Assembly: GCA_019009955.1 (NCBI GenBank)
Contig: CM032231.1
Span: 90,094,501-90,158,500, forward strand
DNA length: 64,000 nucleotides
DNA from: Riptortus pedestris
Lineage: Eukaryota > Arthropoda > Insecta > Hemiptera > Alydidae
Direction: 5' to 3'
The notes below the pieces were generated by a model. That model was given only the letters and a program-made list of their open reading frames with translations, searched no databases and had not been told where the DNA came from. The position numbers were made by a program, and so were the translations under genes. This document shows positions 54,399 through 64,000 of the stretch, in pieces (the first letter of the stretch is position 1; the number at the start of each line of letters is the position of its first letter).

Positions 54399-54402
54399 TT
54401 AA

Positions 54403-54503
54403 TCACGGTGGTGTTGTGTTACCAGTATGCCAGTGTCTCTATTGTAAAACTTGACATGGGATATCTGCTTAGTTTACGCAGCCCCTGCGTGATGGACATT
54501 TTT
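54403..54503 (+). mobile_element. Family A element, 3' end after the piggyBac
   Basis: CACGGTGGTGTTGTGTTACC, then the hairpin GCAGCCCCTGCGTGATGGAC and ATTTT. It resumes the copy interrupted at 53335. Confidence 0.8.
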
Positions 54504-55107
54504 TTTTTAATGCACAGTTGTTTTTGTAATTTACAAAATTTTCCTTTCTGGTCCGTAAATTTAAGCAATTTTTTTAAGGTTTACAGTTTCTGTTCTAATT
54601 TATTGGAAAAAACATAATCACAGCTTTACTTAAAATGTTAATGTAGTCTTCAACTCACTGTAAAAATGTACTTCCGAGTTTTATGAATTAGCCATGCACT
54701 TCACAATGCATTATGTATTATTTCATCGAAAAAATAGTTATGAAGGATCAACATTTTTTTCCTATCAATCAACTTTTTTTTGGCTGCTCTTATTTGACCT
54801 CAATGCTGGATTTTCTGATGTAGGTTTTATAAATATTAATTCTAGGGCAGGCTCTCTTAAAAAAAAAAATAAAGAAATCCAACCTTTTGAACTTGCTTGT
54901 AATATTTTTCATGATCCAATGACTCTAAAAAACTCCCGCATTGGAATCTCCTGTAGTGAGATATAATATGAAAGGTGCAACAATCCTCTCTCTTTATTTG
55001 TTTACTTTTATTTATTATTAACGAGTACTTAATGCTGCTAATAGGGACGCTTCCTTGCTTTATAACGATTTAATTTTAACGTTAGCAGCTAATATAAATC
55101 AAAACGC
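54504..55107. other. Unannotated AT-rich stretch
   Basis: A 90-codon plus frame at 54694-54966 lacks known features. Nothing else. Confidence 0.35.
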
Positions 55108-56441
<1,334 letters not shown>

Positions 56442-56482
56442 ATTTATTTCCCTTAAGGAAAATAAGAAAAATCTGCTAAAAT
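56442..56482 (-). repeat. Family A 5'-end remnant
   Basis: TTATTTCCCTTAAGGAAAAT, then AATCTGCTAAAA. The palindrome is interrupted, and it is directly followed by a SINE fragment. Confidence 0.45.
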
Positions 56483-56487
56483 CCTTA

Positions 56488-56575
56488 GTCCCACCCTGGC
56501 TAGAAAAGGGTGGTAACCTGTAGATAGCCCGTCCCAATTAGTCTTAGTTGCAAAAAGTGGACGTTAATAAATCAT
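56488..56575 (+). repeat. SINE fragment, 3' half
   Basis: CCCACCCTGGCTAGAAAAGG, GATAGCCCGTCCCAATTAGT and the tail TTAATAAATCATT. It abuts the family A 5' remnant. Confidence 0.8.
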
Positions 56576-56581
56576 TTAATT

Positions 56582-57540
56582 TAATTACAATAATCGCATT
56601 TCGCAACTGTGGCGATTTAGCGACGAATCAGTTAAATTCCTATAATCACTTTATTATATTTACGTAAGTATGCTCATTTCTGCAAATATTTTCAATTTTG
56701 AACTACATTATAATTTTTTGAAAATGTTGTTCTGTTTCAAGTATGTAATATGCGGTCTAAATACTGTCTATGGTCACGTAGTAATTCAGTCAAAGTCTTG
56801 TGAATCCTTCGATAGCAGTCAGTAAGTATATGTTTTATAGTAAGTCTACAGTTACAGTGTTGGCAGTAGGGTTCCTCTTATCCAGTAAGTAAGTGTGAGT
56901 CAGTCGTGAATGGCCAATTCTTAACCTCGTTAAAACTACTTCTTCTTTTCAAATTAGCCTTTTTGAGGAAGTCCATTTCCGAAGTATATGTTTCAGTTCT
57001 CGAAATTTGTTGTCAGTTGTGGCAAACCAAGATTTCTGCCACGAATTGAGTATCATATGTTTTGCTTGGGCTTGAATTTCTTGGTGTGTACAATATTTGT
57101 TCTTGTGAGTTCTTTTTTGAGTAGCTGATTTGGCGAGTTCGTCTACTTGTGCGCTTTGTCTAATGTTTGTACGTCCGGGTAACCAGTACATAGTTATTCT
57201 TTTGTTTTATGTCTGGATGTTGTGTAATATGTACGATATGAGTGGATGTGAACTATATATGTTTTTAATGAATGTAATGAGCTAAAAGAGTCAGTGCAAA
57301 TTATGATGTCTGTGTCCGTAGTTTCCGGTATGCTGTCACAAGTTTGAGGGCTTCAAGCACAGCAGTATATATGCTTGTCTCATCTGGCAGCTTTATCCAT
57401 CTCGATCAGATGATGGCCTTAGCGTTGCATCTCATTGTTCACCAACACATATCATATCTTTTTAGCTTCTTTGCAAATTGCCAAGACTTTTGTATGTTGA
57501 CTTGAGCAACCACCTCAAAATTCCCCATTTATGCTTTTTT
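56582..57540 (-). pseudogene. Non-LTR retrotransposon 3' end (RNase H and C-terminus)
   Basis: Read on the minus strand, LPDETSIYTAVLEALKLVTA is the RNase H segment with its conserved Glu. A frameshifted ICTDSF-like stretch follows with the conserved Asp, then the open block MYWLPGRTNIRQSAQVDELA, the W-x-PG-x5-(N)-x2-AD-x-LAK motif of RNase H. Next come NKYCTHQEIQAQAKHMIL, WFATTDNKFRELKHIL and LTRLRIGHSRLTHTYLL, after which the frame breaks before the zinc knuckle. The ORF is damaged by frameshifts and stops. The RNase H suggests an I-group (I, R1, LOA-type) LINE. The 3' untranslated region ends beside a SINE tail near 56582. Confidence 0.7.
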
Positions 57541-57769
57541 CAATTGATAAGTGGCCTTCAAGTGCAATTGCATACGCATTTAGATGTCTTGAAGTTAAGC
57601 AACAGCTTTTCCCAACAATAGAACACCTGATCTCTCCTGTAGTTAGAAATGATTGAAGGACAACTAAGACAAAAACGCTGAAAGAAGATATACCAAAGCC
57701 TTCGTCTATTACAAGATAGGAATATAATCATACATTTCAGAGCTATATATTTTCTGATCGGTTTAGATA

Positions 57770-58450
57770 AAGATACAAGCAAATAAAACAATAACATTGG
57801 GTGGTAAATGAAAGTAAAAATATTTAAAATATTAAAATTCACATTGAGATATTATTTATGTAATATATTATTTCGCATTAACTACAAGAAATCGTGTTTG
57901 AAGTGCATCAACAAATGTAATAAATCTTAATTATTTTATTTGGTCTTACTACTCAGAATACAATTTACATATACATCAATAATGTCTTTATAAATTTATT
58001 TTTGTCAACTGTAACTAACTAACAGTCCAGAAAAATACTGTTTGTTTTTATGGTTTCAGAAACTTTGAATATTTTTTTAAAAATAAGTGAAACGATGGAT
58101 ACTAATAATTATTTGAAAATAAAAACCATTTAGAGCAAATTTGGAAATTTTAATCAACTTTCTGGTAGAAAAGGTTAGGTTATTTTAAGTAATGAACGGT
58201 CTTACAAAAAGTTAATAAAATATTATAGAAGTCTAGATGTGATTATTTGTGCCAGGGAGAAAACGAATATGTGAATAAGTGAAAGCAAAAATATTGAAAA
58301 TATAAACATTCGCACTGAGGTATTATTATCGCACTGTATTTTTTCGTATTATCTGTAATAAGTAGAGTATGATTTACGTCAGTAAATACGATAAATCATA
58401 ATTATTTTATTTGGTCTTCGTACACAAAATAAATTATTTAGAGGTATTTT
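57770..58450. repeat. Diverged tandem duplication, about 470-bp period
   Basis: 57785-57960 and 58255-58430 align. Shared words include ATTATTTTATTTGGTCTT (57930 and 58400) and AAGTAAAAATATTTAAAATA against AAGCAAAAATATTGAAAATA. No coding is seen. Confidence 0.6.
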
Positions 58451-59338
58451 TAATACATAAAAGAAAAACTTATGCAACTTTAACTTATTTAAATATTTAA
58501 ACGGAGTAAAGTCCTTTTATTTCGAGTTATTAGAACTTTATAAATCAACATAATTTATAAACGAGTTTAAATTAGAAATATAAAATTATAGGTAAAGTCA
58601 AATAAAAGACACTAAAATATCCAAAGGTTAAAACCTGATGGAAATCTCCATAATTAATGTAAAAGCATGAGAGAAATTGCATTGAATGTGTTTCTAACGT
58701 AATAAGATTTAAATAATATAGGAATAAAAGAAGTTATGCTGAATATTTTTTAGCCTATTAAGAAAAATATAAGGAAAAAAAGCTTTCTTAGAGGTAGTAG
58801 TTTTGCTACTTTATTACCTACCTATTGCTTTCTTAGATTTATATTTAAACATTGTGTTTATGTTTTCTATCAAAAAAATTAGAAGGATAAATACTTATAT
58901 CAACAATCAGCCAAATATAATATTTCTGAATATATATGTATTGCAATGAGTTATTTTTATATTCATTCAAATTCGACACGGGTATCTATTAGTACAAATT
59001 GTAAATCTTGCATCAGTTAGGTTCCAAACTTTTATAACAACAGAAACTGTTTCTGTTGTGAATTATAAGGCAATTTTTAAATATTTATTTCGCACACACC
59101 CACACACACACACACACACACATATTTAATGGTTCTTCGTTCACTCTCTTCGCGTTACGTAGTAATTATTAAATTCATTCTTTACAATGCTTTGAACGTT
59201 TCAATGCTAGAAAAAGGTTAGTATGTGTTTCAAGTGGAATTTAGGGGAGAGGGGGATTAAATAAATCCAAATTTTTCGAATTTTTACTACTTTCAATTAA
59301 TCTCTGGAGTGGTTAATATGTGCCCTCTAATTTGTTTT
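58451..59338. other. Unannotated AT-rich stretch with a (CA)n tract
   Basis: (CA)n at 59093-59122. Nothing else recognised. Confidence 0.4.
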
Positions 59339-59755
59339 TAATCTTGGTTTGCCACTACTGACAACAAACTCCCAGAACTGAAACACATACTTGGTGAATG
59401 GCCTTCCTCAAAAAGGCAATTTAAAAGAGAAGAAGTTGTTTGAATGAGGTTAAGAATTGGCCAATCACGACTGACTCACACTTATCTACTTACTGGAGAA
59501 GAGGAACGCTACTGCCAACGCTGTAACTGTAGACTTACTATAAAACATATTCTAACTGACTGCTATCTAAGGACTCACATAGACTCATCATACATTTTGA
59601 CTGAATTACTACATGGCCGTAGCCAGTATATAGACCGCGTATTCCACTACTCGAATCATAACGTTTTCAAAAAATTATAATGTAGGAATGAGCATACTTG
59701 CGTGAATATGATAAACGGTCGCGATTAGTGTAATAATAAATAAACAAAATAAATC
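59339..59755 (+). pseudogene. Non-LTR retrotransposon 3' end, second copy
   Basis: The frame reads SWFATTDNKLPELKHILGEW, KRQFKREEVV, a TGA, then MRLRIGQSRLTHTYLLTGEE and the zinc knuckle CQRCNCRLTIKHILTDC (Cys-Cys-His-Cys), ending SNHNVFKKL with a stop. It is the same family as the minus-strand copy at 56582-57540. The RNase H part is absent, so it is 5'-truncated, as is usual for LINEs. The 3' untranslated end is A- and T-rich (AATAATAAATAAAC). Confidence 0.75.
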
Positions 59756-60120
59756 TAATTTGTTTTACAAGAATGAACACAGCTTTTACTTTACGAAGCA
59801 ATGAAAGTTTGCACCCCTCAGAGTAAGAAGAAAGTTTTTACATAACTTACTAACCTCAGCAGAAGAGGTGTACTGTTTGGAAATGAAGATCAAACTGAAT
59901 TTTTGGCTAGTTGTTTTTTTACTCAATGGCCAAACTACGTTGAGTTGCTATCACTTTCATGAAGTTGACAGTGGCATGTGATATGTTCTGAATAAATATT
60001 TTTGAATTCATTATTTAAAACACTTCATATTCATTGAGCTTTTGAACTACCCTTAGCTAATAATTTTAACCCAGTAAATTCCATATAACAAGATTTCTAA
60101 TAAGAGAACATTTTTTACAG
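59756..60120 (+). other. Intron end upstream of the first visible neuroligin exon
   Basis: Contains only the T-rich acceptor tract (60108-60120). No other feature. Confidence 0.6.
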
Positions 60121-60284
60121 GTCTATTTCACAGAGCTATCCTTCTTTCTGGCTCTGCTCTCAGTTCATGGGCTCTGGTTGAAGACCCAGTGGAGTACGCT
60201 GTAAAACTGGCGAGGCACGTCAATTGCACCATACCTGAGGACTTGTACAGAGAGCACGAAACGATTGTTGATTGCCTCAGAGAG
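60121..60284 (+). CDS. Neuroligin, internal exon (54 codons plus split codon)
   Basis: This exon encodes part of the extracellular esterase-like domain of a neuroligin, a postsynaptic adhesion protein that binds neurexins. The frame reads GLFHRAILLSGSALSSWAL (G split by the intron), matching the neuroligin segment that follows the nucleophile-elbow region. Two cysteines, in HVNCTIPED and IVDCLRE, match the conserved Cys pair that forms a disulfide in the cholinesterase-like fold. NCT is a possible N-glycosylation sequon. The 3' splice site is a T-rich tract ending in TTTTTTACAG at 60120; the donor GTATGT begins at 60285. The preceding intron is phase 1 and the following one phase 0. The next exon follows after a 128-bp intron and continues the same frame. 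Neuroligin rather than a catalytic esterase is supported by the three exons read together. The upstream exon with the nucleophile elbow is not visible in the window. Confidence 0.9.
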
Positions 60285-60412
60285 GTATGTTTAATATAGA
60301 CCAGACTAGGACTTGCATTCCTAATTATATCACACCAAAATGCTTGGATGAATACTCTAAGAGATTTTACAAACGAATTTTGATCTTATTTCTGTCTTGT
60401 GTTGTCTTTCAG
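60285..60412 (+). other. Neuroligin intron, short
   Basis: A 128-bp intron with GTATGT donor and TTTCAG acceptor joins the first two visible neuroligin exons in phase 0. Nothing else is seen in it. Confidence 0.85.
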
Positions 60413-60648
60413 GTACCTTTAGCCGACATAATGGCAGCTGACATACCTGCCCCTGCTTTCCTCTCAGCCTTCGGTCCCTCGGTTGACGGGGTCGTCATCA
60501 AAGCGGATTTCCACGACGAAATCTGGAACAACCTGCTTCCTGAGATGTCCTTCAGCTCACAAGCTGTCAAGAGATCTGGAGACTCCATAGCCGGCTCAAT
60601 AAAGTATGACCTTCTTTTCGGAGTCGTCACGAGCGAATCTCTTTGGAA
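60413..60648 (+). CDS. Neuroligin, internal exon (78 codons plus two bases)
   Basis: This exon continues the neuroligin ectodomain. It starts VPLADIMAADIPAPAFLSAF and includes FGPSVDGVVIKADF, the counterpart of the conserved FGPVIDGDVI-type strand of vertebrate neuroligins. It ends KYDLLFGVVTSESLW, the strand that in cholinesterases carries the catalytic acid; a Glu is present in TSESLW, but the neuroligin family is non-catalytic. The acceptor is GTCTTTCAG at 60412 and the donor GTAAGT starts at 60649. The last codon is split after two bases (phase 2), and the first base of the exon at 62992 completes it as Lys. The reading frame has no stop. An open frame continues into the upstream intron from an ATG at 60272, but the splice sites and homology show this is an internal exon and not a start. 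Confidence 0.92.
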
Positions 60649-60846
60649 GTAAGTACTTTTTCGTTACTTAATTTATGTTCCACTACCCTAAACTACCTGC
60701 ATGACTAAAGGGTAAATAAAACAGGGATTATAAGACATATTCATTGATTTATTTTTTCATAGGCACAGGGAGATACCAACTTCAAAATAACCTGAAACAT
60801 ATATATGTATCACTCGGGATTTGGGCTGGCTGGTGGAGGTTCATCA

Positions 60847-61241
60847 TCAACGGAAGGATAATAAGGTCAAACACACATCCACTCTTAATGCTTCGTTTAT
60901 TAAAGACAGAGTGCCTTCGGGGCGAACCGTCCCATCTTCAGTGCTCTGTGACACAACATTTACACTTTGAAAAAACATGTAATATATAAATAAATGTAAA
61001 AGTCAACAAAAGGTAGTCAAATATTAAAAAAAAATAAAAACAAACAAATATGTAAAATGCAATGCAAAACTTATTAATGCATAACTTAATATTTATTTAG
61101 TAACGTTTTAGTTATAAGTTTTGCATTGCATTTTGTATATTTGTTTGTTTTTAATTTTTTTAATATTTGACTAAATTTTGTTGACTTTTACATTAAGCAT
61201 TAAGAGTGGAGGTGTGTTTGACCTTTTGATCCTTCCGTTGA
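60847..61241. repeat. Fold-back element in neuroligin intron
   Basis: The left arm is 60847-60893 plus 60993-61084; the right arm 61085-61241 is its complement. Matching words include TCAACGGAAGGATAATAAGG and AATGTAAAAGTCAACAAAA; TGCAATGCAAAACTTAT meets its complement near the centre. The left arm holds an extra 99 bp (60894-60992). Confidence 0.75.
60894..60992. mobile_element. Family C-like insert in one fold-back arm
   Basis: GTTTATTAAAGACAGAGTGC, CCATCTTCAGTGCTCTG: same layout as the insert at 48889-49054. It is absent from the opposite arm. Confidence 0.5.
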
Positions 61242-61977
61242 TATATATGTATATTAACTTTGTAAAAAATTAAGCTAAATCTAACTTCTTAAATAATACT
61301 ATTTAAGAACTTAAGTTTAATATAATATAACTTAAACCTGTGAATACATATTAAAATCATTAGTAATGCATTTTTTTATAAATGTTTACTAGTAGCCCTT
61401 TAATAAAATATCTCTAAACGTCTCTTGACTTTCATACGACCTCCTATAGGCTCTAAATTTTCAAACATATATTGCCTCTTACTATTAGCTTTTTAAATGA
61501 CACTACTTAATTATGAGCAATCAAATTCAAAAAGAAATGCTTAGTACTTCTTCAAATTTCTGTTTAAGAAACGCTACAAACACCAGCTCGACTTGGAGAA
61601 ATACATGTCCATCCATTTTATCGTATGGTTCGGGGTAAAAATTGGCATAATTAAGTATTTTCAGCACCTAAGATGGATAGATAATGTCTTTTTTCCATCT
61701 TTGTAAAAAATTGTCTGTGGAAGTAAGACCCTATTTTAAGCTAATATATTTTTCATTCCTCACTGAAAAGAATTGCTTATGGAAATAGGTCTAAATGAAG
61801 CGTGTTACAAGCATCCAAGTTTATTAATGAAATTTTACGTTAGAATTTGAATCATAATCGATTTTCAGTCGATTTTATTTATTATTATTCGTAATATTTC
61901 AATTAGTTGAGCTTTCTGACCATAAAATTAGTCTTTTTGACAACTATGAATATATATTCTTATTTATAGTCAAATAA
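61242..61977 (+). other. Neuroligin intron, unannotated part
   Basis: AT-rich with no recognisable feature. Confidence 0.4.
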
Positions 61978-62146
61978 GTGGCGAGTTCGAATCCCGTATT
62001 TGCAATAGGAATTAATTAAGTGCCGAACTCATTAAATAAAATCCATGGCCCCACCCTGGCTTGAAAAGGGTGGTAACCTGTAGATAATCCGTCCCAAGCA
62101 GCCGTAGTTTCAAAAAAATGGGCGTTAATAAATGATAATAATAAAA
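61978..62146 (+). mobile_element. SINE in neuroligin intron, head truncated
   Basis: B box GAGTTCGAATCCC at 61983-61995; body GGTGGTAACCTGTAGATAAT; tail GTTAATAAATGATAATAATA. Same strand as the gene. Confidence 0.8.
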
Positions 62147-62991
62147 TATCTAATTACCGAGATTAGTGATATCAAAAAGCTTCATCCTTCCCTATTTTAT
62201 TCAGACTCAAAGTTCATACTTAGCAGCTGGAAAACAGAATAAAAGGATTTTTAGGTTATACAATTTGAACGCAAGGAACGATTGTACCATTTATTTCAAG
62301 CTAGTTTGGCTTTTTGCTTAGTTTGATTTTTTTTTTTTGCATTAGGACATCATGTAAACACTTCTATAAACAAACCTGCCTAGGAGAAACGACAGGTGAG
62401 TGGATGAAGAAACTCATCTTCTTTAATATTTAGACATTTTGGTTGGTGTTCAAGATCTTAAGCCTTCAATCAGCCCCCTCTGCCTCAGTGCACCTTCCAT
62501 ATGAATTTCTAGTCCCATATATAAAGCTTCGTCATTTCCGATTAGCGAAATTCCAATAGAGGTTTAGGGAGAGGAATAATTAAAAACCCGAAATATCTAA
62601 TATACGTAGGATCAAAACATTTTACATATCCAGTGTATTATTTTGGATTCAGAATTTTATTAAACTCTAATCATCATTTTTCACGTTAAGTATCTCAGTC
62701 TCTCACTAAACAACTGAAGTCCAACTTAGATTTAAATGCATGTATACATACTACCGTGCATTTCTTCTACAGGAAGTTAAATAGGGTACATAATGGCACA
62801 CGATACCCTTTAGTTTTAGCCTTTTTATCTTGTGAACTTGATTGTTCTTTTGCAATTATTTTCAGAATAACTATCCTATTTTGGGTCTGCTATGGTTTCT
62901 GCGCTCAAACATTTCAATTTTAAGCTTTTGACTCAAGATACTTTGATACTTTGTTGTTGAATATTATATAACTCATTTCTTTTTTTTCCAG
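62147..62991 (+). other. Neuroligin intron, distal part
   Basis: Possible faint family A core remnant near 62570-62640. Otherwise only the acceptor tract at 62975-62991. Confidence 0.4.
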
Positions 62992-63319
62992 ATTCTCGTC
63001 AAACGACATCCAAGCTGGTTTCGAGGGCGAAAGACGAGACAAGATACTGAGGACTTACGTGAGGAACGCCTACACCTACCACCTTTCGGAGATATTCTTC
63101 ACGGTTGTGAACGAATACACTGACTGGGAGAGAACCGTACTCCACCCAATCAACACACGGGATGCAACGGTGGCAGCTCTCAGCGATGCACAGTTCGTGG
63201 CGCCTGTCGTTGCAACTGGCGATCTACTCAGCAAGCCTCTACACTCATCCTCTCCCAAGACTCACAGGTCATTTTTCTATGTCTTCGACTACCAGACCAA
63301 AGATGGAGACTATCCCCAG
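62992..63319 (+). CDS. Neuroligin, internal exon (109 codons)
   Basis: This exon encodes the next part of the neuroligin esterase-like domain. The frame contains NDIQAGFEGERRDKILR, TYVRNAYTYHLSEIFFTVVN, EYTDWERTVLHPINTRDATV, ALSDAQFVAPVVATGDL and FFYVFDYQTKDGDYPQ, all in the order expected for insect neuroligins. The acceptor is a T-rich tract ending TTCCAG at 62991 and the donor GTATTA begins at 63320 (phase 0). The next expected exon would carry the HGDELPYIFG-type motif; it is not found before the window ends. The intron upstream (60649-62991, 2343 bp) holds a fold-back repeat and a SINE, and the intron downstream holds a family A element. The full gene must extend beyond both the exons seen here. 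Confidence 0.93.
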
Positions 63320-63471
63320 GTATTATATCTCTTACAATAATAATAATTAAGCCTTTTTATTAATAATTGAATATAAAATAAAGGACATAACGCATAAATA
63401 ACATAGGCAGAAGTCTTTTTACAGATTATAAAACCAAATTGATCAATTTATTTTATTTTATTTTTAGCACA

Positions 63472-63584
63472 TTTTCCTTAGGGAAAATACGGTATTGAGG
63501 TTGTAGTCATAATGGGGTTTTCGAAATATTTCTTCGAATGTCTATCTATCTTTCCTTAGGAGATAACGAAAATTAGCTCCATTC

Positions 63585-63642
<58 letters not shown>

Positions 63643-64000
63643 TCTAGTGGTTGCAGTTTTTGTCTGAAAGTTACCAAACTCGATATTTAATAATTTAATG
63701 TAAAAAGGACGATCAAGTTAGTTAACGGGTAAAATCGGATTAGTGGGAGGGGGTGATTAAATGGAAGGAATTTTGAAAATACAAAATATCTCAGTTGTTA
63801 TTCGTCGGATCTAAGAATTGTATGCAATCAATCTTATAGCACGTTAAATGTACTATAAATATTGATGTGTAGGTTTATTCTCTATCTTTAATATTAACGG
63901 AGATATTTACATTTTTCTTTTTTGGTTTGAGCATTCAGTAAACCCCCACTCCTACTCATTTCATAATCACAATAAGCTGTTGTAGCATGAACCCCTTTAT
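63472..64000 (+). mobile_element. Family A element in neuroligin intron, cut by window end
   Basis: Starts TTTTAGCACATTTTCCTTAG (palindrome diverged). (TA)n at 63594-63640. The type III module begins (AAACCCCCACTCCTACTCAT). The 3' hairpin would lie beyond the window. Confidence 0.75.

Noticed and set aside
60272..60412. A start codon at 60272 for the neuroligin exon frame
   Set aside because: The frame from that ATG runs through an intron with clear GTATGT and TTTCAG sites; the homology continues into the exon at 60121 instead.

Overview
The window is AT-rich, animal-type nuclear DNA that is mostly repeats. It holds one recognisable cellular gene: three plus-strand exons at the right end (60121-60284, 60413-60648, 62992-63319) encoding part of a neuroligin, a synaptic adhesion protein of the carboxylesterase fold. 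The protein wording, GT-AG introns and repeat types point to an insect, possibly a hemipteran; the order is an inference. No upstream neuroligin exon was found in the first 60 kb, so that stretch is either one very long intron or 5' flank.

The dominant repeat is here called family A, with about 25 full or partial copies on both strands. In its own 5'->3' sense it starts TTTTAGCAGATTTCCC with a 20-bp palindrome and carries an internal (TA)n tract. It ends in an inverted copy of the first 12 bases, a short GC-rich hairpin (ACGCAG-CCC-CTGCGT) and the tail GACGGACTTTT. That is the architecture of Helentron-associated (DINE-1/HINE-like) non-autonomous rolling-circle elements. The copies share termini and core but carry at least four different 3' modules.

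Other repeats are: family B (four copies, 13590-15247, 36025-37627, 40790-41890, 51417-52440) with 2-4 internal tandem units of about 300 bp and TA-rich ends; a SINE with tRNA-like A and B boxes (about eleven copies or fragments); two piggyBac-type TTAA elements (3715-4670 and 53336-54398), the second inserted inside a family A copy; a TAGTTG-rich inverted-repeat element split by a family A copy (18330-20236); three non-LTR retrotransposon fragments; fold-back palindromes; a 0.9-kb minisatellite with higher-order structure (32096-33020); and long (CT)n, (GA)n and (TA)n tracts.

Layout: 1-12 kb, family A copies, a piggyBac relic and long featureless AT-rich DNA; 12-24 kb, dense A/B/SINE with the TAGTTG element; 24-35 kb, LINE fragment, A copies, minisatellite, SINEs; 35-52 kb, A/B nests; 52-56 kb, the A/piggyBac nest and (GA)n; 56-60 kb, oppositely oriented LINE 3' ends; 60-64 kb, neuroligin exons with a fold-back, a SINE and one more family A copy in the introns. 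Apart from neuroligin, no open frame longer than about 130 codons looks like a functional host gene.
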